A stretch of 64,000 bases of DNA from Chitinophaga solisilvae (GTDB lineage Bacteria; Bacteroidota; Bacteroidia; Chitinophagales; Chitinophagaceae), in NCBI RefSeq assembly GCF_009928525.1, contig NZ_JAABOK010000006.1:62001-126000 (forward strand). Reading direction: 5' to 3'. This document shows positions 34,967 through 44,106 of the stretch, piece by piece; position 1 is the stretch's first letter; the number at the start of each line of letters is the position of its first letter. The position numbers and the translations under genes were made by a program. The notes beneath the pieces were generated by a model. That model ran no database searches. It was not told the origin of the DNA and saw nothing but the letters and a program-made list of their open reading frames with translations.

Positions 34967-35806
34967 ATGCGGTTATATACGATCGATACGGGATTTTTCA
35001 AACTGGACGGCGGCGCCATGTTCGGCGTAGTACCCAAAACGATGTGGAACAAACTCAATCCTGCAGATGACAACAACCTCTGCACCTGGGCCATGCGCTG
35101 CCTGCTGATAGAAGACGGCAACCGCCTGATACTTGTTGACAACGGTATCGGCGATAAACAGGATGCCAGATTCTTCAGCCATTACTACCTGCACGGCGAT
35201 GCCACCCTCGATAAATCCCTGGCGGCACACGGCTTCCACCGGGATGATATTACCGACGTTTTCCTCACCCACCTGCACTTCGATCATTGCGGAGGCAGCA
35301 TCAGAAGAGAAGGCGACAAACTGGTGCCGGCCTTCAAAAATGCTACCTTCTGGAGTAATGAAGACCACTGGAAATGGGCTACCCAGCCCAACGACCGGGA
35401 AAAGGCTTCCTTCCTGAAAGAAAATATCCTGCCCATACAGGAAAGCGGGCAGTTGAAATTCATTGAACATAAAGACGGCACTGCCTTTACAGATAATATC
35501 TCTGTAAGATTTGCCAGCGGCCACACCGATGCCATGATGCTGCCACAGCTACAATACAAGGATAAAACCATCCTGTACATGGCGGATCTGCTGCCCTCTG
35601 TGGCGCACCTCCCCCTCCCATATGTGATGGCATATGACATGTTTCCGCTGACCACCCTCACGGAAAAGAAAAAGTATCTGCAGGAAGCCCTGGATCAGCA
35701 ATATGTGCTGTTCTTTGAGCATGATCCGCGCATCGAATGCTGTACGCTGGAAATGACGGAAAAAGGTATCCGCGCCGCCAACACCTTTGCCCTGCAGGAA
35801 CTGTAG
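34967..35806 (+). CDS. MBL-fold metallohydrolase
   Basis: 279 residues. The metal motif THLHFDHCGG (near 107-115), with further ligands in SGHTDAMM and ADLLPS and a C-terminal FFEHDPRI, places it in the AiiA/lactonase-like group. Possible activities are lactonase or a general esterase. It follows the MFS gene by 18 bp, suggesting the exporter and hydrolase act on one compound class (inference). Confidence 0.85.
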   Translation: MRLYTIDTGFFKLDGGAMFGVVPKTMWNKLNPADDNNLCTWAMRCLLIEDGNRLILVDNGIGDKQDARFFSHYYLHGDATLDKSLAAHGFHRDDITDVFLTHLHFDHCGGSIRREGDKLVPAFKNATFWSNEDHWKWATQPNDREKASFLKENILPIQESGQLKFIEHKDGTAFTDNISVRFASGHTDAMMLPQLQYKDKTILYMADLLPSVAHLPLPYVMAYDMFPLTTLTEKKKYLQEALDQQYVLFFEHDPRIECCTLEMTEKGIRAANTFALQEL

Positions 35807-35861
35807 CCCTGTCAGTCTGTCATTAAACACAACCCTGCATTATTTTTGATTCCGGTTACCT

Positions 35862-36242
35862 ATGGCTATACATATTACACCGGATAACAAACTAAAAAAG
35901 CTGATCGTTGTTGGCGACCGGGTGCTGATAAAGCCCTCTACGCCGCACGACCGCACCAGAAGCGGCTTATACCTGCCTCCCGGCGTGCAGGAAAAAGAAA
36001 AGGTGCAAAAAGGATATGTTATCAAAACCGGCCCCGGATACGCTATCCCCATTCCTGTAGACGAAGAGGATTCCTGGAAGCCGGAAGAAGATAAAGTCAA
36101 ATACATTCCCCTGCAGGCCAAAGAAGGCGACCTCGCCATCTTCCTGCTGAGCGGCTCCACCGAGATTGTCTATGAAGACGAGACGTACTTCATAGTGCCA
36201 CAGGGAGCGATATTGATGCTGGAACGGGAGGAAGACCTTTAG
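35862..36242 (+). CDS. GroES-like co-chaperonin-family protein
   Basis: 126 residues, longer than a typical 95-97-residue GroES. The GroES fold is seen in VVGDRVLIKPSTPHDRTRSGLYLPPG and KGYVIKTGPGYAIPIP, and the mobile-loop region is present. A genuine groES usually sits beside groEL, which is absent here, so this is a paralogue. It may regulate a chaperonin or serve as a stand-alone chaperone; unknown. Confidence 0.8.
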   Translation: MAIHITPDNKLKKLIVVGDRVLIKPSTPHDRTRSGLYLPPGVQEKEKVQKGYVIKTGPGYAIPIPVDEEDSWKPEEDKVKYIPLQAKEGDLAIFLLSGSTEIVYEDETYFIVPQGAILMLEREEDL

Positions 36243-36277
36243 GGGAGACCCGTTTTTATTGGTTGGAACTGAAGGGC

Positions 36278-36422
36278 AATTACGAATTACGAATTGCGAA
36301 TTACGAATGTAAAGGCGAAGAGCTAAACGAAGATTAAAAGTGATATTTAATACTTATCACCTTTAATCTTCGTTTAGCTCTTCGCCTTTACATTCGTAAT
36401 TCGCAATTCGTAATTCGTAATT
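36278..36422. repeat. Heptamer-armed palindrome, family 1, copy B
   Basis: 145 bp, arms of about 66 bp with one mismatch. The outer arm has the ATTACGA/ATTGCGA units (four on each side), then a core starting AATGTAAAGGCGAAGAGC. The centre (39 nt around 36329-36370) matches copy E (50532-50684) at 36 of 39 positions in the same orientation. It lies between two plus-strand genes. Confidence 0.85.
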
Positions 36423-36465
36423 CACATTTTTTCCTTACCTTATAAGCACTTCAAACACTTACATT

Positions 36466-38010
36466 ATGGGCAATAAAGAAGCATTTCTGGAATCTATCAA
36501 GAGTGGTTATACCTTCAAGGGGGAGCATTTCAAGCTGGGTTGCGCCATGCTGGATGGTGAAGTGGTTACCGGCGCGGATGTGTTCCTGCCATTGAAAACC
36601 ATGAACCGTCACGGGCTGATTGCCGGAGCTACCGGTACAGGTAAAACCAAGACCCTGCAGGTGATTGCAGAAGGGCTGAGCGATGCCAGCGTGCCGGTGT
36701 TACTGATGGATATCAAGGGGGATCTCAGCGGTATAGCCGCTGCCGGTACGGATAATCCCAAAATACAAGAACGCTATCAGAAGATTGGCGGCTCCTGGAG
36801 CCCGGCCGCATATCCTGCTGAGCTGCTGTCACTCAGCCAGGAAAAAGGTGTTCGTTTACGCGCTACCGTTAGCGAGTTCGGGCCGGTGCTGCTGTCTAAA
36901 ATACTGGAGCTGAACGATACCCAGGCGGGCCTTGTAGCCATGCTGTTCAAATATTGCGATGATAATAAACTGCCGCTGCTGGACCTGAAAGATTTCAAAA
37001 AAGTACTGCAGTTTGCAGGCAATGAAGGTAAAGCCGAACTGGAAAAAGACTACGGTAAAATTTCCACTACTTCTACCGGCACCATCCTGCGTAAAGTGAT
37101 AGAGCTGGAACAACAGGGTGCAGAGCTGTTCTTCGGAGAGCGGTCCTTTGAAGTGGATGACCTCATGCGGGTGAGCGATGATGGCCGTGGTGTCATCTCC
37201 ATTCTGCGTGTAAGCGATATCCAGGACCGTCCCAAACTCTTTTCCACCTTCATGCTCAGCCTGCTGGCCGAATTGTATGCCACACTGCCCGAAGAAGGCG
37301 ATATGGACAAACCCAAGCTGGTCATGTTTATAGATGAGGCCCATCTCATCTTCAATGAAGCCAGCGATGCCCTGCTCAAACAGATTGATACCATCATCAA
37401 ACTGATCAGATCCAAAGGCGTGGGCATTTTCTTCTGCACACAAAACCCGATGGATGTTCCCGCATCCGTACTGGGACAGCTGGGACTGAAAGTACAGCAT
37501 GCCCTGCGCGCCTTTACTGCCAATGACCGTAAAACCATCAAACAGACAGCCGAAAACTATCCGCTGTCTGAATTCTATAAAACAGATGATCTCCTTACTC
37601 AGATAGGTATCGGCGAAGCGCTGATTACCTGTCTGAATGAAAAAGGCGTACCCACACCGCTGGCAGCGACCATGCTGGTATCGCCACGCTCCCGCATGGA
37701 TGTACTGACTACCGGCGAACTAGACGGACTTATCAGTAACTCCAAACTGGTCAGGAAATATGCTGAAACCATCGACAATGAAAGCGCCTACGAAATACTG
37801 ACCGCCAAACTGCAGGAGGCCGCAGAAAAAACTGCGGAAGCTCCCGCCCCTAAAGGCCGACAGAAAGAAGAAAAAGGCATCTTCGAACAAGTACTGGAAA
37901 GCTCCGCAGTAAAACAGGCCGGCCGCACCGCCGCCAGCGTCATCACCCGCAGCCTGCTGGGCGCACTGGGACTGGGCGGCAGAAGCAAAAAGAAAAGCAG
38001 CTGGTTTTAG
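36466..38010 (+). CDS. HerA-like/YjgR (DUF853) ATPase
   Basis: 514 residues. Walker A GATGTGKT (54-61), Walker B LVMFIDEAHLIF and an arginine-rich C-terminus. The N-terminal beta-rich domain and the ATPase core match the DUF853/HerA C-terminal family; these hexameric ATPases are predicted DNA helicases or translocases. It is flanked on both sides by family-1 palindromes (36278-36422 and 38036-38188), which is unusual. No NurA nuclease is adjacent. Function unknown beyond an ATP-driven motor. Confidence 0.85.
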   Translation: MGNKEAFLESIKSGYTFKGEHFKLGCAMLDGEVVTGADVFLPLKTMNRHGLIAGATGTGKTKTLQVIAEGLSDASVPVLLMDIKGDLSGIAAAGTDNPKIQERYQKIGGSWSPAAYPAELLSLSQEKGVRLRATVSEFGPVLLSKILELNDTQAGLVAMLFKYCDDNKLPLLDLKDFKKVLQFAGNEGKAELEKDYGKISTTSTGTILRKVIELEQQGAELFFGERSFEVDDLMRVSDDGRGVISILRVSDIQDRPKLFSTFMLSLLAELYATLPEEGDMDKPKLVMFIDEAHLIFNEASDALLKQIDTIIKLIRSKGVGIFFCTQNPMDVPASVLGQLGLKVQHALRAFTANDRKTIKQTAENYPLSEFYKTDDLLTQIGIGEALITCLNEKGVPTPLAATMLVSPRSRMDVLTTGELDGLISNSKLVRKYAETIDNESAYEILTAKLQEAAEKTAEAPAPKGRQKEEKGIFEQVLESSAVKQAGRTAASVITRSLLGALGLGGRSKKKSSWF

Positions 38011-38035
38011 GCTGCTTTCAATAACGGCCCCCTTT

Positions 38036-38188
38036 AATTAATTACGAATTGCGAATTACGAATTACGAATGTAGAAGCGAAGATTTAAACGAAGATGAAA
38101 GAGGATTTACAATAGCTATCTCCTTTCATCTTCGTTTAAATCTTCGCTTCTACATTCGTAATTCGCAATTCGTAATTCGTAATTAATT
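38036..38188. repeat. Heptamer-armed palindrome, family 1, copy C
   Basis: 153 bp. Both outer arms have four 7-bp units, but the ATTGCGA variant is second in the left arm and third in the right, so the arms are not exact mirrors. The core starts AATGTAGAAGCGAAGATTTAA. It begins 25 bp after the HerA-like stop and ends 38 bp before the Gfo/Idh/MocA start. Confidence 0.85.
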
Positions 38189-38226
38189 TATTATTTTGAC
38201 GCTTTCGGATCTCAAACAATATAATT

Positions 38227-39273
38227 ATGGATAAAGTCATTAAAACAGGTATCTGTTCCTTTGGTATGTCCGGCCAGGTATTTCATGCGCCCTTTCTGTA
38301 TGTGAATCCGGGTTTTGAGTTTACGGCTGTAGTGGAGAGAAGCAAAAATATTGCACGGCAACGGTATCCGGATGTGAAGGTGTATACGACTGTGGAAGAT
38401 ATGATTGCAGATCCTGAACTGGAGCTGATCGTAGTAAATACACCCAACTATACACATTTCGACTATGTAACCAAGGCACTGGAAGCAGGTAAAAACGTGG
38501 TGGTGGAAAAACCCTTTACGGTGACTGCAGCAGAAGCAGATACACTGATAGCACTTGCCTCCTCTAAAAAGCTGCTGCTCAGCGTATATCACAATCGCCG
38601 CTATGACAGCGACTTTAAAATAGTACGCCAGGTTATCAGCGACGGGCTGCTGGGTGATATCCTGGAAGCGGAAATACACTACGACCGCTTCAAGGAAGAA
38701 CTGAGTTATAAGAAACATAAGGAAGGGGGTTTGCCCGGTACCGGCGCCCTGTATGACCTGGGCTCCCACCTGATTGATCAGGCACTGACGCTGTTTGGTA
38801 TGCCGCAATCCCTCTGGGCCGACATCCGTATCATTCGCCGGGACTCCGTTGTGGATGACTACTTTGAACTGGTACTCTACTATGATACACTCCGGGTACG
38901 TCTGAAATGCAGTTACCTCATCCGTGAGGCGCTGCCTTCCTATCAGCTGCACGGACGTGCCGGCTCTTTTATCAAAACGAAATCTGATATACAGGAAGCG
39001 CAGCTGCAAAGAGGACTGCTGCCCAATAGTCCGGACTGGGGCGCAGAGCAACCGCATGAATGGGGCTTGCTGCACACCGAAATCAACGGCAAGGTGGTAA
39101 AACAATTCCTGCCGGGAACCAATGGTAATTACATGGATTATTATAACGGCATTTACGCCGCGCTGGTAAATAATGCGCCCAACCCCGTTGCTCCGCAGGA
39201 CGCCAGCAATGTGATCAGGGTAATAGAAGCTGCCTTCAAAAGCAGCCGGGAAGGAAAAGTTATTTCGCTGTAA
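38227..39273 (+). CDS. Gfo/Idh/MocA-family oxidoreductase
   Basis: 348 residues. An N-terminal Rossmann fold (GICSFGMSGQVFHAPF) and the characteristic EKPFTVTAAEADTL with the following YHNRRYDSDF are present. The C-terminal domain binds substrate, typically a sugar or inositol. It oxidises or reduces using NAD(P). The exact substrate is unknown. It shares a bidirectional terminator with recQ downstream. Confidence 0.92.
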   Translation: MDKVIKTGICSFGMSGQVFHAPFLYVNPGFEFTAVVERSKNIARQRYPDVKVYTTVEDMIADPELELIVVNTPNYTHFDYVTKALEAGKNVVVEKPFTVTAAEADTLIALASSKKLLLSVYHNRRYDSDFKIVRQVISDGLLGDILEAEIHYDRFKEELSYKKHKEGGLPGTGALYDLGSHLIDQALTLFGMPQSLWADIRIIRRDSVVDDYFELVLYYDTLRVRLKCSYLIREALPSYQLHGRAGSFIKTKSDIQEAQLQRGLLPNSPDWGAEQPHEWGLLHTEINGKVVKQFLPGTNGNYMDYYNGIYAALVNNAPNPVAPQDASNVIRVIEAAFKSSREGKVISL

Positions 39274-39282
39274 TCATCTTAC

Positions 39283-39317
39283 GCAGTTAGTCTTCTCCGG
39301 AGGGCTAACTGCTTTTT
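39283..39317. terminator. Terminator shared by Gfo/Idh/MocA gene and recQ
   Basis: GCAGTTAG (39283-39290) pairs with CTAACTGC (39305-39312), with an inner CTCCGGAG palindrome, then TTTTT. The recQ stop codon (39305-39307, minus) lies inside the stem. Confidence 0.7.
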
Positions 39318-41209
39318 AATCTTCCGCTGTCATCTCTCTCTACCAGCCCCTCTTCATTCATAAACTGTAAAACGGCCATCAGATCGCTTTTGCGGACGTC
39401 CGGCATTTTTGTCTGCAGTTCCGGGAATAACAGCGGCTGCTGTTTCAGCAGCGCTATAACGTTGTCGGATATACGCTTAAAAGCAGCGGTATCCAGCGGA
39501 GCTGATTTTTTCTTCAGGCAGATATCACATACACCGCACGGGGCTGCCTTCTTTTCTCCGAAATAGGCCACCAGCTGCTGTGTGCGGCAGGTGTCCGTAT
39601 TCCGGGCATAGGCAAACATGGCTGTCAGCCGGTCGGTATAAATTTTCTTCAGCATATCTATGCGCGCCATATTGATGCGCAGCAGCGAAGCGGATACCCG
39701 CTCCTGTAAAAAGCAGAGCTGTGGCTCATCCCGGCGGGCATGATAATGAATGATACCATACTGATGCAGCTGGTGCAGCAGGGCGGCAATATCATCATCT
39801 TCCATCAGCATGATTCTGCCTATCTGTCTTTCATATACCGGTACGGCATTGTCGAAGATACCTTCGTAGGTGCGGAGTAATACCTTGATGATCTCTTCCA
39901 GCGCCGGATAAGCGCTTTCAAAGGCATAGAGGGATTCCTTATTGGTAACAAACTCCACGCGGGAAGGCAGGAACACGCTTTCGCTGAGCTGCAGCACTTC
40001 TTCCTGCTCCAGCAGGCGGATGGCGCTGTACACGGTGGTGAGGTTCAGCTGGAAGGTGCGGGCAAAATCATTGATATCAAAATCGAAATATACGCCTTCA
40101 GCGCTGCCAACAGGTACCTGCAGGTAGTTTACGACACATTGGTAAACTTCACGGATCTGTTCAAGCGAAGGAAACTGCAGGGCAATACGTGCATGCATGT
40201 CCGTTAGTTCCGCTTCATTATACAGCATCACGGCATAGGCTTTCTGTTCGTCCCTGCCTGCGCGGCCGGCCTCCTGGTAGTAGGCTTCCAGGCTGTCGGG
40301 AATATCGTAATGCACCACAATACGCACATCCGGCTTGTCTATACCCATACCAAAGGCATTGGTACATACCATGATGCGGATGTCGTTATTGATCCATGCC
40401 TCCTGACGGGCGGCGCGTTCTGCCTGTGGCAGGCCGGCATGGTAATAACCTGCGGAGATACCTTCCAGTTGCAGCAGGGTGGCTATTTCGCGGGTACGTT
40501 TGCGGTTGCGGCAATATACGATACCGCATCCCGGCACCCGATCCAGTATATGTTTTACTTTATCTACCTTGGTAGTTTCTTCCAGTACGCTGTAAGAAAG
40601 ATTGGCTCTGGCAAAGCTTTTGGTAAAAACGCCGGCATCTTTCATCAGCAGTTTATCGCAGATGTCCGTCTGTACTTTAGGTGTGGCAGATGCTGTCAGC
40701 GCCAATACGGGTATTTCCGGGAAAAAGCTGCGTATATCCGCTATCTTCAGATAGGCAGGTCTGAAATCGTATCCCCATTGGGAGATACAATGCGCTTCAT
40801 CTACGGCGATGAGGTTTACCGGCAGGCCATCGCAATAGGTCTGAAAAAGTTTGCTTTGTAATCTTTCGGGAGAGATATACAGAAATTTGCAGCCACCGCG
40901 GCGCGCCGCTTCCATCACGCGTTCCACATCCTTATAGAGCATGCCGGAATAGATGCAATAGGCAGCAATTCCTTTCTTTTTCAGGTTGGCAACCTGGTCT
41001 TTCATGAGTGCGATGAGCGGTGTAACCACCAGGCACAGACCGGGTTTCATCATGGCAGGCACCTGGAAGCAGATGGATTTACCACCGCCGGTAGGCAGTA
41101 ATGCAAGTGTATCCTGACCGGACAGGATGCTGTTCACAATATCTTCCTGTAACGGGCGGAACTGGCTGTAACCCCAGTATTGGCGGAGTATGTCTGCGGG
41201 TGTACTCAA
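39305..41209 (-). CDS. recQ: ATP-dependent DNA helicase RecQ
   Basis: 634 residues. Helicase motifs: Walker A TGGGKS with K44, VDEAHCISQWGYDFRPAY (DEAH 137-140), TNAFGMGIDKPDVR and QEAGRAGRD. A RecQ zinc-binding segment with CGVCDIC is near the C-terminus (about 580-590). No HRDC domain follows, as in many Bacteroidota RecQ proteins. It unwinds recombination and repair intermediates. Several paralogues are usual in this phylum. Confidence 0.95.
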   Translation of the reverse strand: MSTPADILRQYWGYSQFRPLQEDIVNSILSGQDTLALLPTGGGKSICFQVPAMMKPGLCLVVTPLIALMKDQVANLKKKGIAAYCIYSGMLYKDVERVMEAARRGGCKFLYISPERLQSKLFQTYCDGLPVNLIAVDEAHCISQWGYDFRPAYLKIADIRSFFPEIPVLALTASATPKVQTDICDKLLMKDAGVFTKSFARANLSYSVLEETTKVDKVKHILDRVPGCGIVYCRNRKRTREIATLLQLEGISAGYYHAGLPQAERAARQEAWINNDIRIMVCTNAFGMGIDKPDVRIVVHYDIPDSLEAYYQEAGRAGRDEQKAYAVMLYNEAELTDMHARIALQFPSLEQIREVYQCVVNYLQVPVGSAEGVYFDFDINDFARTFQLNLTTVYSAIRLLEQEEVLQLSESVFLPSRVEFVTNKESLYAFESAYPALEEIIKVLLRTYEGIFDNAVPVYERQIGRIMLMEDDDIAALLHQLHQYGIIHYHARRDEPQLCFLQERVSASLLRINMARIDMLKKIYTDRLTAMFAYARNTDTCRTQQLVAYFGEKKAAPCGVCDICLKKKSAPLDTAAFKRISDNVIALLKQQPLLFPELQTKMPDVRKSDLMAVLQFMNEEGLVERDDSGRLKSS

Positions 41210-41266
41210 TATTTTTTCACGCTATGATGCGTTCGCAATTTACTATTAAGAACGCATATTCCGGGG

Positions 41267-43372
41267 TTAACGGTACACGTTCTTATAGCGCAGGCGTACA
41301 GAATTGATGGCCAGCACTACATCGGAGAGTCCCATAATACCCGCGCCCACAATAGGATTGAGAAATCCCAGTGCAGCCACCGGAATAGCCACCACATTGT
41401 AGATGAAGGCCCAGAAAAGATTCTGTCTGATAGTGAGATAGGTATGTTTCCCCAGTCCCATTGCCAGCGGCAGGGCGCCGAGATGATTATTCAGGAGTAC
41501 CACATTGGCGCTTTGCATAGCCACCTGGGTGGCATCGCTGAGGGAGATACCGATTGTTGCCCTGGACAGGGCGGGAGCATCGTTGATGCCATCGCCCACC
41601 ATCGCCGTAGGCGCTATCTTCATTAACCTGTCTATTTCCTGCAGTTTCTGTTCTGGAGAATGTTCCGCATACACCTTGCTGATGCCTAGCGTGGCGGCCA
41701 GTTCCCGGCATTTGCGTTCTGTATCGCCGCTGAGCAGTACCGGTTCTATACCGGCATCCTTCAGTTGCTGTATTACTGTGGCAGCTTCCGGTCTGATTTC
41801 ATCGATGAAATCTATCCATCCCAGCAACTGATTATTCCGGATCAGGTAGAGGTTATGGCTGTCATCAGCGGTGAGTCCGGCGGCCATGCGGAAGGAGCCG
41901 AGCTGCCATTCGTTGCCCTGCTTATCTTTGGCGCGCATACCTAATCCTTTATGTTCGCGTACCTGCTGCAAAGGTGTTTCCCCGGCGGATTTCCAGAGCG
42001 TTACCACAGACCGGGCAATGGGGTGTGAAGAATACTTCTCCAGGCTGTACACCACGCTTTTGAATGCTTCTTCCGTCAGGTCATTATAGCTGTATTGTCC
42101 CAGTTGCAGTTTGCCGGTGGTCAGGGTACCGGTTTTATCAAATACGATCTGGCGGATATTGCTGAACATCTCCAGTGTATGCCCCCCTTTGATGAGAATA
42201 CCATTTTTGGCGGCGCGGCCCAGTCCTACCATAACGGCGGCAGGAGTAGCCAGTCCCATAGCGCAGGGGCATGCTATAACGAGTACGGCTACACTGCGCA
42301 TCATAGCGGTAGCCAGGGAAGTATGTCCGATAAAATACCAGCCCAGGAAGGTGACGATGGCGATGCTGAGCACCAGCGGTACAAACACGGCACTGATGCG
42401 GTCTGCCAGGCGCTGCATAGGCGCTTTATCGCTCTGGGCCTGCTTTACCAGCTCAATGATATAGGAAAGTACGGTATCTTTTCCGGTAGCGGTGATATAC
42501 ACTTTGATGCTGCCGTCTTCCAGGATGGTGCCACCGATTACTTTATCCTTTTCCTGTTTGCTGACAGGGGCACTTTCGCCGGTGATCATAGATTCGTTGG
42601 TATGGCCGCTACCCCAGTAGATAGTGCCATCCATGGGAATTTTATCTCCGGTATTCACCAATACGCAGTCGCCGGGGCGCAGCGTACGGTTATCTACTTC
42701 TTTGATATGTTCATGACCATGGTCTGTATTGATAAGCCGGGCGGTGGTGATCTGCATCCGTGCCAGGTCAGCAATGGCGGAAGTGGTTTGTTTTACGGAG
42801 CGTTCTTCCAGCAGGTTGCCCAGGAAAACGAGGGTGATGATAGCTGCAGTGGTTTCATAAAACAGGTAGTCTGTACTGCCATACATGATGGTGCCGGTGA
42901 GGCTGTATACAAACGCTGCGGTGGCGCCCAGCGTCACCAGTACATCCATGTTAGCCATACCGTTCATGACCGATTTCGCGGCACTGCGGCCGAAGTGCCA
43001 CAGTCCTGTCAGGTATACCGGTAAAGTGAGCCAGAACTGCACCCACGGATGATGTAACCACGGCCAGCTTATCCACATATGTAACAGCAGGGGCAGCGTA
43101 AATATTAAGCAAAAAATAAATTTGAAGGTCAGGGTATTAAAAAAAGCCACTTTTACCGGAGCGTCATCGGGCATTACTACCCGGAATCCAAGCTGGGTAA
43201 TACCATTCAGTACCTCTGCAGAGTCGGCGCCGGCAGGAGCGGTAAAACTCACTTCTTCAGTGGCAAAGCTGACATTCACATTTTCCATCCCTTTCTTTTC
43301 CAGGTATTTGGAAATATTCATTGCGCAGGTAGTGCAATGCATCCCTTCCACCTTACAACTAACTGATGTCAT
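41267..43372 (-). CDS. copA: Copper-translocating P-type ATPase
   Basis: 701 residues. One N-terminal HMA domain (C13, C16 in GMHCTTC), a CPC ion motif (368-370), TGES near 264, the phosphorylation site DKTGT (D412) and GDGINDAPAL. Eight membrane segments are visible. A histidine-rich stretch (HGHEH, near 218-222) in the actuator domain may add metal binding. It exports Cu(I). No CsoR or CueR regulator is adjacent. Confidence 0.94.
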   Translation of the reverse strand: MTSVSCKVEGMHCTTCAMNISKYLEKKGMENVNVSFATEEVSFTAPAGADSAEVLNGITQLGFRVVMPDDAPVKVAFFNTLTFKFIFCLIFTLPLLLHMWISWPWLHHPWVQFWLTLPVYLTGLWHFGRSAAKSVMNGMANMDVLVTLGATAAFVYSLTGTIMYGSTDYLFYETTAAIITLVFLGNLLEERSVKQTTSAIADLARMQITTARLINTDHGHEHIKEVDNRTLRPGDCVLVNTGDKIPMDGTIYWGSGHTNESMITGESAPVSKQEKDKVIGGTILEDGSIKVYITATGKDTVLSYIIELVKQAQSDKAPMQRLADRISAVFVPLVLSIAIVTFLGWYFIGHTSLATAMMRSVAVLVIACPCAMGLATPAAVMVGLGRAAKNGILIKGGHTLEMFSNIRQIVFDKTGTLTTGKLQLGQYSYNDLTEEAFKSVVYSLEKYSSHPIARSVVTLWKSAGETPLQQVREHKGLGMRAKDKQGNEWQLGSFRMAAGLTADDSHNLYLIRNNQLLGWIDFIDEIRPEAATVIQQLKDAGIEPVLLSGDTERKCRELAATLGISKVYAEHSPEQKLQEIDRLMKIAPTAMVGDGINDAPALSRATIGISLSDATQVAMQSANVVLLNNHLGALPLAMGLGKHTYLTIRQNLFWAFIYNVVAIPVAALGFLNPIVGAGIMGLSDVVLAINSVRLRYKNVYR

Positions 43373-43439
43373 AGGTCCTTCTTTTTCCTGCTACAAATTT
43401 ACTGACCGCAGCAGTAAGGAGGGAAAATATTAATGCAAC

Positions 43440-43621
43440 AGCCATTCATTTGGTTATTGGGTTATTTGAGATTTGGTTATTTGAAATGCAGCGGAGAAGG
43501 TGGAGGAGTTTTGAGATCTGGGGATTAGGTGGTTTAGAAATGCAGCGGAGATTTTCGCATAGATCTTTGGTGTGTTAATAAATCTCGAAATTCCAAAATT
43601 CCAAAATCGTAAATCCTTAAC
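43440..43621. repeat. Degenerate family-2-like intergenic repeat
   Basis: Between divergent copA and tsaE. It contains the family-2 flank TTATTTGAGATTTGG and two AAATGCAGCGGAG copies in direct, not inverted, order (43484-43496 and 43539-43551). It also holds a tandem ATTCCAAA pair (43590-43605), and CGTAAATCCTTAAC at 43608-43621, whose reverse complement occurs at 14125-14138. It looks like a decayed or rearranged element in the promoter region. Confidence 0.5.
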
Positions 43622-43628
43622 TTCGCGG

Positions 43629-44066
43629 ATGCAATGGACATTTACACTGGATCAGCTGCCGGAGATTGCCGGTTCCTTCTGGAGCTATTTTGCTGACAAA
43701 CAGGTGTTTACCCTGAACGGCCCTATGGGCGCAGGAAAAACCACGCTTATCAAGGCATTATGTGCCGCCAGGGGTGTGGAAGATGCCACTGCCAGCCCTA
43801 CTTTTTCCATTATCAATGAATATGCCTACAGGGACTCGCAGGGGCAGCAACGGCGTATCTTTCACCTGGACCTTTACCGGCTCCGGGATGAAGATGATGC
43901 TATCAGTGCGGGAGTGGAAGACACCCTTTACCAGAATGCCATCTGCTTTGTGGAATGGCCCGATGTGGTAGCGCCGCTGTTACCGCCGGACACTATACAT
44001 CTGCAACTGGAAGTGTTGCCCGATCAAAAAAGGGTATTGCGCGAAACCGCCGCATCTCACAAATAG
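43629..44066 (+). CDS. tsaE: tRNA threonylcarbamoyladenosine biosynthesis ATPase TsaE
   Basis: 145 residues from the ATG at 43629. Walker A GPMGAGKTTL (31-40) and the TSPTF-type segment ATASPTFSIINEY, then HLDLYRL and FVEWPD. It is the ATPase partner of TsaB/TsaD in making t6A37 on ANN-decoding tRNAs. The longer open frame (43572) adds 19 residues that come from the upstream repeat, so the shorter start is preferred. Confidence 0.9.
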   Translation: MQWTFTLDQLPEIAGSFWSYFADKQVFTLNGPMGAGKTTLIKALCAARGVEDATASPTFSIINEYAYRDSQGQQRRIFHLDLYRLRDEDDAISAGVEDTLYQNAICFVEWPDVVAPLLPPDTIHLQLEVLPDQKRVLRETAASHK

Positions 44067-44106
44067 TGTATCTTTACTTAAATACTGAAAATAACATTCA
44101 CCGTAT

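Noticed and set aside
35862-36242. Housekeeping groES
   Set aside because: About 30 residues longer than GroES and no groEL beside it.
36278-36422. CRISPR array based on the repeated ATTACGA units
   Set aside because: Units are 7 bp, tandem without spacers, and arranged as inverted arms; no cas genes are in the window.
43572-43628. N-terminal extension of TsaE
   Set aside because: The 19 residues come from the upstream repeat region; the family starts near the ATG at 43629.
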